A stretch of 64,000 nt of DNA from Antedon bifida (taxonomy: Eukaryota > Echinodermata > Crinoidea > Comatulida > Antedonidae), in contig OY727099.1 in NCBI GenBank assembly GCA_963402885.1, positions 23,765,001 through 23,829,000 on the forward strand, in the 5' to 3' direction. Below are positions 38,201 to 53,200 of this stretch, piece by piece. The translations under genes and the position numbers were made by a program. The notes below the pieces were generated by a model. That model worked only from the letters and a program-made list of their open reading frames with translations, was not told the origin of the DNA and did no database searches. Within the stretch, counting starts at the first letter, position 1; each line of letters opens with the position of its first letter.

Positions 38201-41200
38201 ATTAAGTTGTAATTGTTTATATTGTTTATTCAATGCAGCTTATTTTTAATTGGTGTATCTCATTATAACTTTGTTTTGTTTTGTTTTATTTTGACTTAAT
38301 TTGTGCTACTTAGTTTTGTTATTTTTGTATTTTATAAGTAATGATGGAGTAAGAGCAGTTTTCTGTTTGGGCTCATGCCTATTACTTGCTCCTGGCAAGA
38401 TGAATTGTAAAATGTACTTTATGAACTTTTGCCGAATAAATATTATTATTATTATTATTGTTTATACAAATGTTTTGATCTGCGATAAATGGAACATTCC
38501 AATCTCTGTTCCACAAGTGTCTATTCCCTCAGGCGTCGTAAAGACAAGTACAGTCATAACAGAAATTCGATCCATTTTTTCCCAATCTGTGGAATCTTTT
38601 TTTTTTAACGCATAATGAGCTAGCCTTTCCAGTCGCCGTCTATTATGTACAATCGACTTTATTATTGCAGTTAAACCACCACCAACACCACCACCCTCCC
38701 CCTCACTGGCATGAGTATAGCGTTGTAAAGCCAGTAGAGGACAGGCCTACAGTACGAAGGATCACATGCCCTAAACGCAGAATAACTTTGGTGGTTAGGA
38801 AACAACTTAAGTATGAATTGGCTCTAAGAAACAATTGACCATTAGGCCTACTAATTAAGTTGAGTTAGATAATTATTTATTGACGATTAAAGCTAATTTT
38901 AGTTGAGTACATAAATCACCGTGTCTATTTATTCGTTCCTGTAAACGACATGTATTATTGTCCTGCTTGTACATTTGAAGTCGCCAGTTTTTTTAACGCT
39001 GAAATTACTATGTATTCGAGAACCATCTGTGGGCACGACCTAGATGGTACGCGAGCGAAGCGAGCGTACCATCTAGTAATATAAATTAGTAAACGTAGCA
39101 AATAGTATGAAAAAACTCACAGGTCTGTCAAAGCTGACAAACCATTAAATGCGCTGGCTGGCAATGTACTGATTTGGTTACTCTCCAACCTCCTACAAAG
39201 AAAAAAGAATGAACAGTATAATAAAATAACAATATTCAAGAAGGTTGATTTTTTTCCTAATATGGTAATACAGTATGGTACTACTATATTTCAAATATAT
39301 ATTATAAAAAATAAAGTTCATTCATGGTAGATGAGAAAAAAACTATTGATTTTTAAAGTTTTTTTATAAGATCACAAATTGTGAAATTAAATAATAATAT
39401 TAATCCATTATCATTGTTTAACCAACAATTTAAAATAATTTATAATTTAATTTTGACATTAAAACCAAATTGATAAAAGTTAGCAAACATAAGCAATACA
39501 CTTACAATGTTTTCAATGCTGTCAAACCAGCAAATGCATTGGCTTCCAATGTACTTATTTGGTTACCGTGCAACCACCTTAAATGATAAATAATGCACAG
39601 TATAAGTAAATCACAATATCCAAGCTGTTTTAATATATATAAATATATTTATATTTTAATAATTTGTATTCTCATAAAACAAAATCACTACATAAACAAA
39701 TACTAATTATTTAGTATAACAATCATTATAATGATATTTATATTGTGAAATCTTACATTTAAGATTAATTTTTAATTATTAAGTATTACACAAAAATAAA
39801 GTTCATTCATGGTGGATGAACTAAAAACTAGTGATTTTAAAGATATTTTTTATAAGATCACAAATTGTGAAATTATATAATAATTTTAATCCATTGTCAT
39901 TGTTTAACCAACAATGTAATATAATTTATAATTTAATTTCTAAATTAAAACCAAATTGATAAAAGTAAGCAAACATAAGCAATACACTTACAGTGTTTCC
40001 AATGCTGTCAAACCAGCAAATACATTGGCTGGCAATGTCCTTATTTGGTTCCACCTCAAATACCTTAAAAGTGAAAAGAATGCACAGTATAAGTAAATCA
40101 CAATATCCAAGCTGTTTTAAAATTATTTTAGTTTTTCTGTCACCTCAAATGTTGAAATGTCTACATTCCTGTACATTATACAGTAGTGTAGTATCAATAT
40201 TTTAATAATGTCAAAATATATAATACATATTTATATTTTGAGGATTTTTATTCTCATAAAACAAACTCACTACATAAACAAATACTAATTATTTAGCATA
40301 ACAATCATTATAATGATATTTATATTGTGAAATTTTACAATTTCATATAAATTTTGAATTATTATGTATTAATTTTCTAATAATTTTTATTCTCAAGACA
40401 AAATTACTACATAAAGAAATATTGATTTGGCCTACTTAGAAACATTTTGTCATTTTTTATAAAAATGTGGTAAATATAATTTAATAACTTATTTTCTTAA
40501 AATAAAATGTCTTCACCAAATGTAATTCTTTGTTAGCAACCATGTAATAAATGTATTATCTAATATGTAATACAGATATTCAGTTTCAATTGTTATGTCT
40601 TACATAAATAAATATTCAATCATGGTGGATAAATTAAAAAATTGTTGCTTTTTAAACATGGTTTTTACTGTAAATAATCATAAGGTACATATTATTAGTC
40701 CATTATTACAATTGATCCTACAATACATTCACTGTATTGTATCAACATTTTAATGTCAAAATATATTTATATTTTAATAATTTTTATTCTCATAAAACAA
40801 AATCACTACATAAACAAATACTAATTATTTAGTATAACAATCATTGTAATGATATTTATATTGTGAAATCTTACATTTAAGATTAATTTTTTATTATTAT
40901 GTATTACACAAAAATAAAGTTCATTCATGGTAGATGAACTAAAAACTAGTGATTTTAAAGATATTGTGAAATTATATAATAATTTTAATCCATTGTCATT
41001 GTTTAACCAACAATGTAATATAATTTATAATTTAATTTCTAAATTAAAACCAAATTGATAAAAGTTAGCAAACATAAGCAATACACTTACAATGTTTTCA
41101 ATGCTGTCAAACCAGCAAATGCATTGGCTGGTAATGTACTTATTTGGTTTTCGTACAAATTCCTTAAAAGTAAAAAGAATGCACAGTATAAGTAAATCAC

Positions 41201-44200
41201 AATATCCAAGCTGTTTTAAAATTATTTTAGTTTTTCTGTCACCTCAAATGTTGAAATGTCTACATTCCTGTACATTATACAGTAGTGTAGTATCAATATT
41301 TTAATAATGTCAAAATATATAATACATATTTATATTTTGAGGATTTTTATTCTCATAAAACAAACTCACTACATAAACAAATACTAATTATTTAGTATAA
41401 CAATCATTATAATGATATTTATATTGTAAAATTTTACAATTTCAGATAAATTTTGAATTATTATGTATTAATTTTTTAATAATTTTTATTCTCAAGACAA
41501 AATTACTACATAAAGAAATATTGATTTGTCCTACTTAGAAACATTTTGTCATTTTATATACAAATGTGGTAAATATAAAACTTATTTTCTTAAAATAAAA
41601 TGTCTTCACCAAATGTAATTGTTTGTTAGCAACCATTTAATAAATTTATTATCTAATATGTTAGTACAGATTCACTTTCAATTGTTATGTCTTACAAAAA
41701 TAAGTAGTTCAATCATGGTGGATAAATTAAAAAATTGTTGGTTTTTAAATTGGTTTTTACTGTAAATAATCATAAGGTACATATTAGTCCATTATTACAA
41801 TTGATCCTACAATACATTCACTGTATTGTATCAACATTTTAATGTCAAAATATATTTATATTTTAATAATTTTTATTCTCATAAAACAAAATCACTACAT
41901 AAACAAATACTAATTATTTAGTATAACAATCATTGTAATGATATTTATATTGTGAAATCTTACATTTAAGATTAATTTTTTATTATTATGTATTACACAA
42001 AAATAAAGTTCATTCATGGTAGATGAACTAAAAACTAGTGATTTTAAAGATATTGTGAAATTATATAATAATTTTAATCCATTGTCATTGTTTAACCAAC
42101 AATGTAATATAATTTATAATTTAATTTCTAAATTAAAACCAAATTGATAAAAGTTAGCAAACATAAGCAATACACTTACAGTGTTTCCAATGCTGTCAAA
42201 CCAGCAAATGCATTGGCTTGTAATGTACTTATTTGGTTACTGATCAAATCCCTTAAAAGTAAAAAGAATGCACAGTATAAGTAAATCACAATATCCAAGC
42301 TGTTTTTAAATTATTTTAGTTTTTCTGTCACCTCAAATGTTGAAATGTCTACATTCCTGTACATTATACAGTAGTGTAGTATCAATATTTTAATAATGTC
42401 AAAATATATAATACATATTTATATTTTGAGGATTTTTATTCTCATAAAACAAACTCACTACATAAACAAATACTAATTATTTAGTATAACAATCATTATA
42501 ATGATATTTATATTGTAAAATTTTACAATTTCAGATAAATTTTGAATTATTATGTATTAATTTTTTAATAATTTTTATTCTCAAGACAAAATTACTACAT
42601 AAAGAAATATTGATTTGTCCTACTTAGAAACATTTTGTCATTTTATATACAAATGTGGTAAATATAAAACTTATTTTCTTAAAATAAAATGTCTTCACCA
42701 AATGTAATTGTTTGTTAGCAACCATTTAATAAATTTATTATCTAATATGTTAGTACAGATTCACTTTCAATTGTTATGTCTTACAAAAATAAGTAGTTCA
42801 ATCATGGTGGATAAATTAAAAAATTGTTGGTTTTTAAATTGGTTTTTACTGTAAATAATCATAAGGTACATATTAGTCCATTATTACAATTGATCCTACA
42901 ATACATTCACTGTATTGTATCAACATTTTAATGTCAAAATATATTTATATTTTAATAATTTTTATTCTCATAAAACAAAATCACTACATAAACAAATACT
43001 AATTATTTAGTATAACAATCATTGTAATGATATTTATATTGTGAAATCTTACATTTAAGATTAATTTTTTATTATTATGTATTACACAAAAATAAAGTTC
43101 ATTCATGGTAGATGAACCAAAAACTAGTGATTTTAAAGATATTGTGAAATTATATAATAATTTTAATCCATTGTCATTGTTTAACCAACAATGCAATATA
43201 ATTTATAATTTAATTTCTAAATTAAAACCAAATTGATAAAAGTTAGCAAACATAAGCAATACACTTACAATGTTTTCAATGCTGTCAAACCAGCAAATGC
43301 ATTGGCTGGTAATGTACTTATTTGGTTTTCGTACAAATTCCTTAAAAGTAAAAAGAATGCACAGTATAAGTAAATCACAATATCCAAGCTGTTTTAAAAT
43401 TATTTTAGTTTTTCTGTCACCTCAAATGTTGAAATGTCTACATTCCTGTACATTATACAGTAGTGTAGTATCAATATTTTAATAATGTCAAAATATATAA
43501 TACATATTTATATTTTGAGGACTTTTATTCTCATAAAACAAACTCACTACATAAACAAATACTAATTATTTAGTATAACAATCATTATAATGATATTTAT
43601 ATTGTGAAATTTTACAATTTCAGATAAATTTTGAATTATTATGTATTAATTTTCTAATAATTTTTATTCTCAAGACAAAATTACTACATAAACAAATATT
43701 GATTAGGCCTACTTAGAAACATTTTGTCATTTTTTATAAAAATGTGGTAAATATAATTTAATAACTTATTTTCTTAAAATAAAATGTCTTCACCAAATGT
43801 AATTCTTTGTTAGCAACCATGTAATAAATGTATTATCTAATATGTAATACAGATATTCAGTTTCAATTGTTATGTCTTACATAAATAAATATTCAATCAT
43901 GGTGGATAAATTAAAAAATTGTTGCTTTTTAAACATGGTTTTTACTGTAAATAATCATAAGGTACATATTATTAGTCCATTATTACAATTGATCCTACAA
44001 TACATTCACTGTATTGTATCAACATTTTAATGTCAAAATATAAAATATATATTTATATTTTAATAATTTTTATTATCATAAAACAAAATCACTACATAAA
44101 CAAATACTAATTATTTTGTAACATTAGTTATAATGATATTTATATTGTGGCATTTACAATCAAAATTCATTTTAAATTATTATATATTATTTAAAAAAAT

Positions 44201-47200
44201 AAGATTCACTCATGTTGGATGAGCAAAAAACTATTGATTTTTAAGATATTTTTTATAAGATCACAAATTGTGAAATTATATAATAATTTTAATCCATTGT
44301 CATTGTTTAACCAACAATGTAATATAATTTATAATTTAATTTCTAAATTAAAACCAAATTGATAAAAGTTAGCAAACATAAGCAATACACTTACAATGTT
44401 TCCAATGCTGTCAAACCAGCAAATGCATTGACTGGTAATGTACTTATTCTGTTAATTCCCAAATCCCTTAAAAGTAAAAAGAATGCACAGTATAAGTAAA
44501 TCACAATATCTAAGCTGTTTTTAAATTATTTCACCTCAAATGTTGAAATGTCTACATTCCTGTACATTATACAGTAGTTATACTGCATGTACTCATATAT
44601 GTCAAAATATACTAAGTTAAAATAAAAATGTGATAAATATATTTTAATAACTTATTTTCCTAAAAGAAAATTTCTACACGAATTTCAAATTGTTTGTTAG
44701 CAACCATATAACAAATGTAGTATCTAATATGTTATACAGATTCAATTTCTATTGTTATATCTTACAAAAGTAAATAGTTGAATCATGGTGCATAAATGAA
44801 AAAATTGTTGCTTTTTAAATAAGTTTTATTGTAAATAATCATAAAATCATAAGGTACATATTAGTCCATTATTACAATTGATCCTACAATGCATTGTATT
44901 GTATCAACATTTTAAAGTAAAAATATAAAATATGTAAATTTTAATAATGTTTATATATTCTCATAAGACAAAATTAATAAATAAACAAATATTATTATTT
45001 AGTAACATTCATTATAATGATATTTATATTGTGAATATATTGAATTAATATATATTATATTATATATATTACAGAAAAAATAAAGTTCATTCATGGTGGA
45101 TGAACTAAAAACTAGTGATTTATAAAGATATTTTTATAAGATCACAAATTGTAAAATTATACAATAATATTAATCAATTATCATTGTTTAACCAACAATG
45201 TAAAATAATTTTTAGTTTAATTTCTAAATTAAAACCAAATTGGTAAAAGTAAGCAAACATAAGCAATACACTTACAGATCTGTCAATGCTGTCAAACCAG
45301 CAAATGCATTGGCTTGTAATGTACTTATTTGGTTGAAGCTCAAAGACCTTAAAAGTAAAAAGAATGCACAGCATAAGTAAATCACAATATCCAAGCTGTT
45401 TTTAAATTATTTTAGTTTTTCTGTCACCTCAAATGTTGAAATGTCTACATTTCTATACATTATACAGTAGTTATGTACTTTAGTTATGTCAAAATATACT
45501 ATGTTAAAATAAAAATGTATATTTTAATAACTTATTTTATTAAAATAAAATGTCTACATCAAATTAAAATTGTTTGTTAGCAACCATATAATAAATGTAT
45601 TATCTATATGTATACAGATTCAGTTTCAATTGGTAATCTAAAAAATAAATAGTTCAATCATGGTGGATAAATTTTAAAAATGTTGATTTTAAAATTTGTT
45701 TGACTGTATAATCATGAAATCATAAGGTACATATTAGTCCATTATTACAATTGATCCTACAATACATTCACTGTATTGTATCAACATTTTAATGTCAAAA
45801 TATAAAATATATTTATATTTTAATAATTTTTATTCTCATAAAACAAACTCACTACATAAACAAATACTAATTATTTAGCATAACAATCATTATAATGATA
45901 TTTATATTGTGAAATTATACAATTAATATTATTTTTAAAATTATTATGTATTACACAAAAATAAAGTTCATTCATGGTGGATGAACTAAAAACTAGTGAT
46001 TTATAAAGATATTTTTATAAGATCACAAATTGTAAAATTATACAATAATATTAATCAATTATCATTGTTTAACCAACAATGTAAAATAATTTTTAGTTTA
46101 ATTTCTAAATTAAAACCAAATTGGTAAAAGTAAGCAAACATAAGCAATACACTTACAGATCTGTCAATGCTGTCAAACCAGCAAATGCATTGGCTTGTAA
46201 TGTACTTATTTGGTTGAAGCTCAAAGACCTTAAAAGTAAAAAGAATGCACAGCATAAGTAAATCACAATATCCAAGCTGTTTTTAAATTATTTTAGTTTT
46301 TCTGTCACCTCAAATGTTGAAATGTCTACATTTCTATACATTATACAGTAGTTATGTACTTTAGTTATGTCAAAATATACTATGTTAAAATAAAAATGTA
46401 TATTTTAATAACTTATTTTATTAAAATAAAATGTCTACATCAAATTAAAATTGTTTGTTAGCAACCATATAATAAATGTATTATCTATATGTATACAGAT
46501 TCAGTTTCAATTGGTAATCTAAAAAATAAATAGTTCAATCATGGTGGATAAATTTTAAAAATGTTGATTTTAAAATTTGTTTGACTGTATAATCATGAAA
46601 TCATAAGGTACATATTAGTCCATTATTACAATTGATCCTACAATACATTCACTGTATTGTATCAACATTTTAATGTCAAAATATAAAATATATTTATATT
46701 TTAATAATTTTTATTCTCATAAAACAAACTCACTACATAAACAAATACTAATTATTTAGCATAACAATCATTATAATGATATTTATATTGTGAAATTATA
46801 CAATTAATATTATTTTTAAAATTATTATGTATTACACAAAAATAAAGTTCATTCATGGTGGATGAACTAAAAACTAGTGATTTATAAAGATATTTTTATA
46901 AGATCACAAATTGTAAAATTATACAATAATATTAATCAATTATCATTGTTTAACCAACAATGTAAAATAATTTTTAGTTTAATTTCTAAATTAAAACCAA
47001 ATTGGTAAAAGTAAGCAAACATAAGCAATACACTTACAGATCTGTCAATGCTGTCAAACCAGCAAATGCATTGGCTGGTAATGTACGTATTTGGTTATTG
47101 CTCAAACCCCTTAAAAGTAAAAAGAATGCACAGTACAAGTAAATCACAAGCTGTTTCTAAATTAAATGTTGAAATGTCTACATTCCTGTACATTATACAG

Positions 47201-50200
47201 TAGTTATACTGCATGTACTCTTATATGTCAAAATATACTAAGTTAAAATAAAAATGTGATAAATATATTTTAATAACTTATTTTTTCTAAAAGAAAATTT
47301 CTACACCAATTTCAAATTGTTTGTTAGCAACCATATAATAAATGTATTATCTAATATGTATACAGATTCAATTTCTATTGTTATATCTTACAAAAGTAAA
47401 TAGTTCAATCATGGTGCATAAATTAAAAAATTGTTGCTTTTTAAATAAGTTTTATTGTAAATAATCATAAAATCATAAGGTACATATTAGTCCATTATTA
47501 CAATTGATCCTACAATGCATTGTATTGTATCAACATTTTAAAGTAAAAATATAAAATATGTAAATTTTAATAATGTTTATATATTCTCATAAGACAAAAT
47601 TAATAAATAAACAAATATTATTATTTAGTAACATTCATTATAATGATATTTATATTGTGAATATATTGAATTAATATATATTATATTATATATTACAGAA
47701 AAAATAAAGTTCATTCATGGTGGATGAACTAAAAACTAGTGATTTATAAAGATATTTTTATAAGATCACAAATTGTAAAATTATACAATAATATTAATCA
47801 ATTATCATTGTTTAACCAACAATGTAAAATAATTTTTAGTTTAATTTCTAAATTAAAACCAAATTGGTAAAAGTAAGCAAACATAAGCAATACACTTACA
47901 GATCTGTCAATGCTGTCAAACCAGCAAATGCATTGGCTGGTAATGTACTTATTTGGTTACTGTGCAAATCCCTTAAAAGTGAAAAGAATGCACAGTACAA
48001 GTAAATCACAAGCTGTTTCTAAATTAAATGTTGAAATGTCTACATTCCTGTACATTATACAGTAGTTATACTGCATGTACTCTTATATGTCAAAATATAC
48101 TAAGTTAAAATAAAAATCTGATAAATATATTTTAATAACTTATTTTCCTAAAAGAAAATTTCTACACGAATTTCAAATTGTTTGTTAGCAACCATATAAC
48201 AAATGTAGTATCTAATATGTATACAGATTCAATTTCTATTGTTATATCTTACAAAAGTAAATAGTTCAATCATGGTGCATAAATTAAAAAATTGTTGCTT
48301 TTTAAATAAGTTTTATTGTAAATAATCATAAAATCATAAGGTACATATTAGTCCATTATTACAATTGATCCTACAATGCATTGTATTGTATCAACATTTT
48401 AAAGTAAAAATATAAAATATGTAAATTTTAATAATGTTTATATATTCTCATAAGACACAATTAATAAATAAACAAATATTATTATTTAGTAACATTCATT
48501 ATAATGATATTTATATTGTGAATATATTGAATTAATATATATTATATTATATATATTACAGAAAAAATAAAGTTCATTCATGGTGGATGAACTAAAAACT
48601 AGTGATTTATAAAGATATTTTTATAAGATCACAAATTGTAAAATTATACAATAATATTAATCAATTATCATTGTTTAACCAACAATGTAAAATAATTTTT
48701 AGTTTAATTTCTAAATTAAAACCAAATTGGTAAAAGTAAGCAAACATAAGCAATACACTTACAGATCTGTCAATGCTGTCAAACCAGCAAATGCATTGGC
48801 TGGTAATGTACTTATTCTGTTATATTTCAAACCCCTTAAAAGTAAAAAGAATCCACAGTATAAGTAAATCACAATATCCAAGCTGTTTTTAAATTATTTT
48901 AGTTTTTCTGTCACCTCAACATTTGAAAGTAAAAATATAAAATATGTAAATTTTAATAATGTTTATATATTCTCATAAGACAAAATTAATAAATAAACAA
49001 ATATTATTATTTAGTTACATTCATTATAATGATATTTATATTGTGAATATATTGAATTAATATATATTATATTATATATATTACAGAAAAAATAAAGTTC
49101 ATTCATGGTGGATGAACTAAAAACTAGTGATTTATAAAGATATTTTTATAAGATCACAAATTGTAAAATTATACAATAATATTAATCAATTATCATTGTT
49201 TAACCAACAATGTAAAATAATAAAACCAAATTGGTAAAGTAAGCAAACATAAGCAATACACTTACAGTGTTTTCAATGCTGTCAAACCAGCAAATGCATT
49301 GGCTGGCAATGTACTTATTTGGTCAGTGGAGAAAATCCTTAAAAGTAAAATGAATCCACAGTATAAGTAAATCACAATATCCAAGCTGTTTTTAAATTAT
49401 TTTAGTTTTTCTGTCACCTCAAATGTTCCTGTACATTATACAGTAGTTATGTACTTTAGTTATGTCAAAATATACTATGTTAAAATAAAAATGTATATTT
49501 TATTAAAAATAAAATGTCTACACCTAATTAAAATTGTTTGATAGCAACCATATAATAAATGTATTATCTATATGTAATTCAGATTCAGTTTCAATGCTTA
49601 GATCTTACAAAAATAAATAGTTCAATCATGGTTGATAAATTTTAAAAATGTTGATTTTAAAATTGGGTTTACTGTAAATAATCATGAAATCATAAGGTAC
49701 ATATTATTAATCCATGATTAGGCCTACTTAAAAACATTTTGTCATTTTTTATAAAAATGTGGTATATTATTATAAATATAAATATAATTTAATAACTTAT
49801 TTTCTTAAAATAAAATGTCTTCACCAAATGTAATTGTTTGATAGCAACCATATAATAAATGTATTATCTAATATGTAATACAGATTCAGTTTCAATTCTT
49901 AGATCTTACAAAAATAAATAGTTCAATCATGGTGGATAAATAATGTTATTTTTAGTCTACTATCACATTCTTACGTAAAATGTCGTATACGGAAATTGAC
50001 CAGAATACTGATGAGCCCGTAAACTGATTGAAACGACCTAAATATACTGTAGACCGGCACAAGACCAGTAGTTCCACATTAACAAAATCCACCCACTCCC
50101 CCTCTGTTAAATATTATCATGATCCTGCTGTATAAATAGCATGGACCTATCAAAGAAATATAAATTGTAGATTTTGCTCACAGTATCACATAAATTTAGT

Positions 50201-53200
50201 TAGATTTCAAAATATCGACAAAAAAGGTTCTACTTACAATGTTGTTATTGGATCATACACATTGTAATTAACAAGCTCTGTATGTATATTTGCATTCCAT
50301 CCAGTACATGTAGTGAGATTATGACAATCATCTCCACACGTCCAGACATTACATGTGCAATATGTTGGGCATCCGACTATAATGGTTTTGTATAAAAAAA
50401 AACACAAGCAGTAAATAATACAATTCAGTAATTCATGTATTTCTATATTACAATTACATAGTAGAACACTACGATAATGATGAATACTGGTGGTGTGATA
50501 ACAATGAGTATTTTAAAGATGAACATACATTCTTATAATTCGATACAGGTGAAATAAAAACATATTATATTTAAGCTTCAATATTACACTGTTTAATTTA
50601 ATGGTATTGTTTGTTTCCTCTGGTTAATCAATGGAATATTTAATATACAAGGAGAATAAAAAATGCCAAATGTAGCTTTAACCTCTTTTTTTCTTTAAAT
50701 TTTATATAATTTTTGATAACAAACACTCTCTCTTAGTCCATAGTGTATTGTAATATCGTCTGTTAGTACTAAAGTTTGTATTTAGTGTCAATTTTTTCTT
50801 ACATTGACAAATAACACTAGCATCCTTATTATGTCCACAATCGTGTACCCTTATTCCATTATTAGGACAGTCTGTGATAGATGTCTCATTTCCAGAACAC
50901 TGAACATCATCAAGCTCAATCGGACCAGTCCCTTGACCAAAATAAGCTCGCCCTGGAGCTTGGATAGCTTGTCCTAGTTTTAATTGTCGACATACAACTT
51001 GAGCGTCGTTGATGTCCCAGCCATTATCACATATTGTACCCCATTCTGTGCCATCGTGAACTTCAACTCGTCCCTCATTGATATTGCTGCCATTCACAAG
51101 TCTAATGTTTGCTAAATGAAACAAATGTACAAGTTAAATTCAGTTCTTTATATTGATATATCTCTCACATGTGAAGCTAAACTCTCTATTTGAATATCAA
51201 TGTAAATCTGACATAAGTAACTCAGGACAGTTGAATTTTCAATGGTATAACTGCAAAATGTTATAACAACTAGTAAGCATATTATATAATTGTTACAGTA
51301 TCTTCCTTTTAATAAATAAGCTCTATGACCGATAAATTCTTTGCAAACAAATAGTTTGCTGAAGACAACAAATGAATTGCATTAATGAATCCATTTTTTG
51401 TAAATTCCTTACAATTCGGCTTTTGCCCACCGAGTGTATGTTAAAGGTTTTGTTGATTGTAATAATAATAGAAAATAATAATACTAATTAATGTTTTTAA
51501 AAAAATTAAATTTAAAACTTCTTCAATATGAAGGATAAATAAATAATGAGGTAAATCTTAATATGCGATAATATCTGCCCATAGAATTATTCTATTTTTT
51601 TCCAATAATAAACCTGATATTTGTTAACATTTTAAGCTTTCATCACTAAATAACATTATCTTCATTATTAGTTTATTTATTATTTTCTGGTACCTTTTTA
51701 CATTTATGTCTACTGTTTTGTAAAAATTGAATGAACTGAAATAAACAGATATAAAATTAAATGATGAATGAATATGTGTAAATGGATAATACATTTCTTA
51801 AACAAAATTATGATTTTGAGATTGCAACCAAATAAAAAATAAACTGGTTCTGTTTTTCAACTCTGACAAACTGCCCATTATTTTTAAGATGAGAAGCAAC
51901 TTGAAATTGCTTAACGTTTTTATTTTAACATTTAATGAGTAATATAACTGGGACGTGGATTGATTGATTGAAATATATATTTATACTGGGTAACCTCTTC
52001 AGTCAAAGACTGGTCTCCCAGAGTGCCCAGTTGGTGATCAGTGGCTGTGATGTACTAATACACCGGGGGAACCCCCTACTCGTCTCGAAAGATGTACTAG
52101 GTTCTTTAAAGTGCACACGAGCTAGTTGTGTACACTGGACCTACAGTTTATAGTCCTTATCCGAGAAGACTCGTTCTACCACCAGAACCATGGAGTGAGT
52201 GAGCCTCGAACCCCTGCCGATGTTATGGCTACGTAATTACGGTTCGACTGTCTTAACCGCTCGGCCACTCACAAAGTAAGGATACAAAGGACACAAAGTC
52301 TGAATGGTGGCAATGAACGAAAATATGAAAAAACACATTTTCCTTTTAAACTGAGATAAACATATTGACATTTCCTAGTTAAAAAAGTTGTCTTGGCCTT
52401 ACAGTATTGTTGTTTTCTGTGTTAATCCTTTTTACAGTTACTACTTTACCTACCACAAATAACACTAGCATCCTCAGAATGTCCACAATCGTGTAGCCTC
52501 ATTCCTCTATTAAGACAGCCTGTGATAAATGTCTCAGTTCCTGAACACCGAACATTATCAAGCATAATCGGACCAGTCCCTCGACCAAAATGAGCTTGCA
52601 TTGGAGCTTGGATAGCTGGTCCTAGTCTTAATTGTCGACATACAACCTGAGCGTCGTTGATGTCCCAGTCATCATCACATATTGTACCCCATTCTGTACC
52701 ATCGTAAACTTCAACTCGCCCCTCAAAGATATTGCTGCTACCCACAAGTCTAATAATGTCTGCATAAGAACAATTACAATATAGTTTAAAACATTTCTTT
52801 ATTTAAATACTGCTATTAATCCTACTTGAATGTTAGTAATAGTAGTAGTACTTTTTCACGGTATTCTTGATAATATTATTATGCCCTATACAAATAAGTA
52901 AATAAATAGTTTGCGGAAAATGTTTACTGAAGCCTAAAATTATTATTATTACTTAATTACTGCTTATCATCTTTAAATTATCAAGTGCGACAATTAGATA
53001 AAATAATAATCGTATATGATACTATGCAACGAAAATGGAAGGGATATACGGCGATCAAAACCAGTCAAATCTTATAAAGTGTGACGTAACAATCATATGT
53101 GATAATACGCATACAAAATGGAAAGCGATGTACGGCGAATAAAACCAGTCAAATCTTATAAAGTGCGACGTAACAATCGTATGTGATAATACGCATACCA

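Larger units (their letters stand above)
34406..38461 (+). mobile_element. CR1/jockey-group LINE, broken, antisense in a receptor intron
   Basis: ORF1 (34406..35257) is followed by ORF2, an apurinic-type endonuclease and a reverse transcriptase spread over three frames, and the element ends in an (att)n tail at 38440-38461. The 5' boundary is not clear. It lies between LRR exons 13 and 14, on the strand opposite the receptor. At least three frameshifts and a damaged catalytic motif show it is dead. Confidence 0.85.
39400..49930. repeat. Tandem array of exon-plus-intron units (~860-1,090 bp)
   Basis: Each LRR exon here sits in a unit that also repeats intron blocks such as 'aaagttcattcatggt', 'tttaaccaacaatgtaa', 'caattgatcctacaat' and 'gtttgttagcaacca'. 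Exon start spacings are 486, 1,099, 1,089, 1,089, 1,126, 881, 881, 881, 862, 863 and 503 bp. Equal spacings go with near-identical introns, so the latest duplications made the 1,089- and 881-bp runs. Confidence 0.9.

Noticed and set aside
52170..52265. tRNA-Ser/Leu gene on the minus strand
   Set aside because: A and B boxes are present, but the acceptor stem does not close and the sequence runs into a SINE body with an (aatc)n tail.
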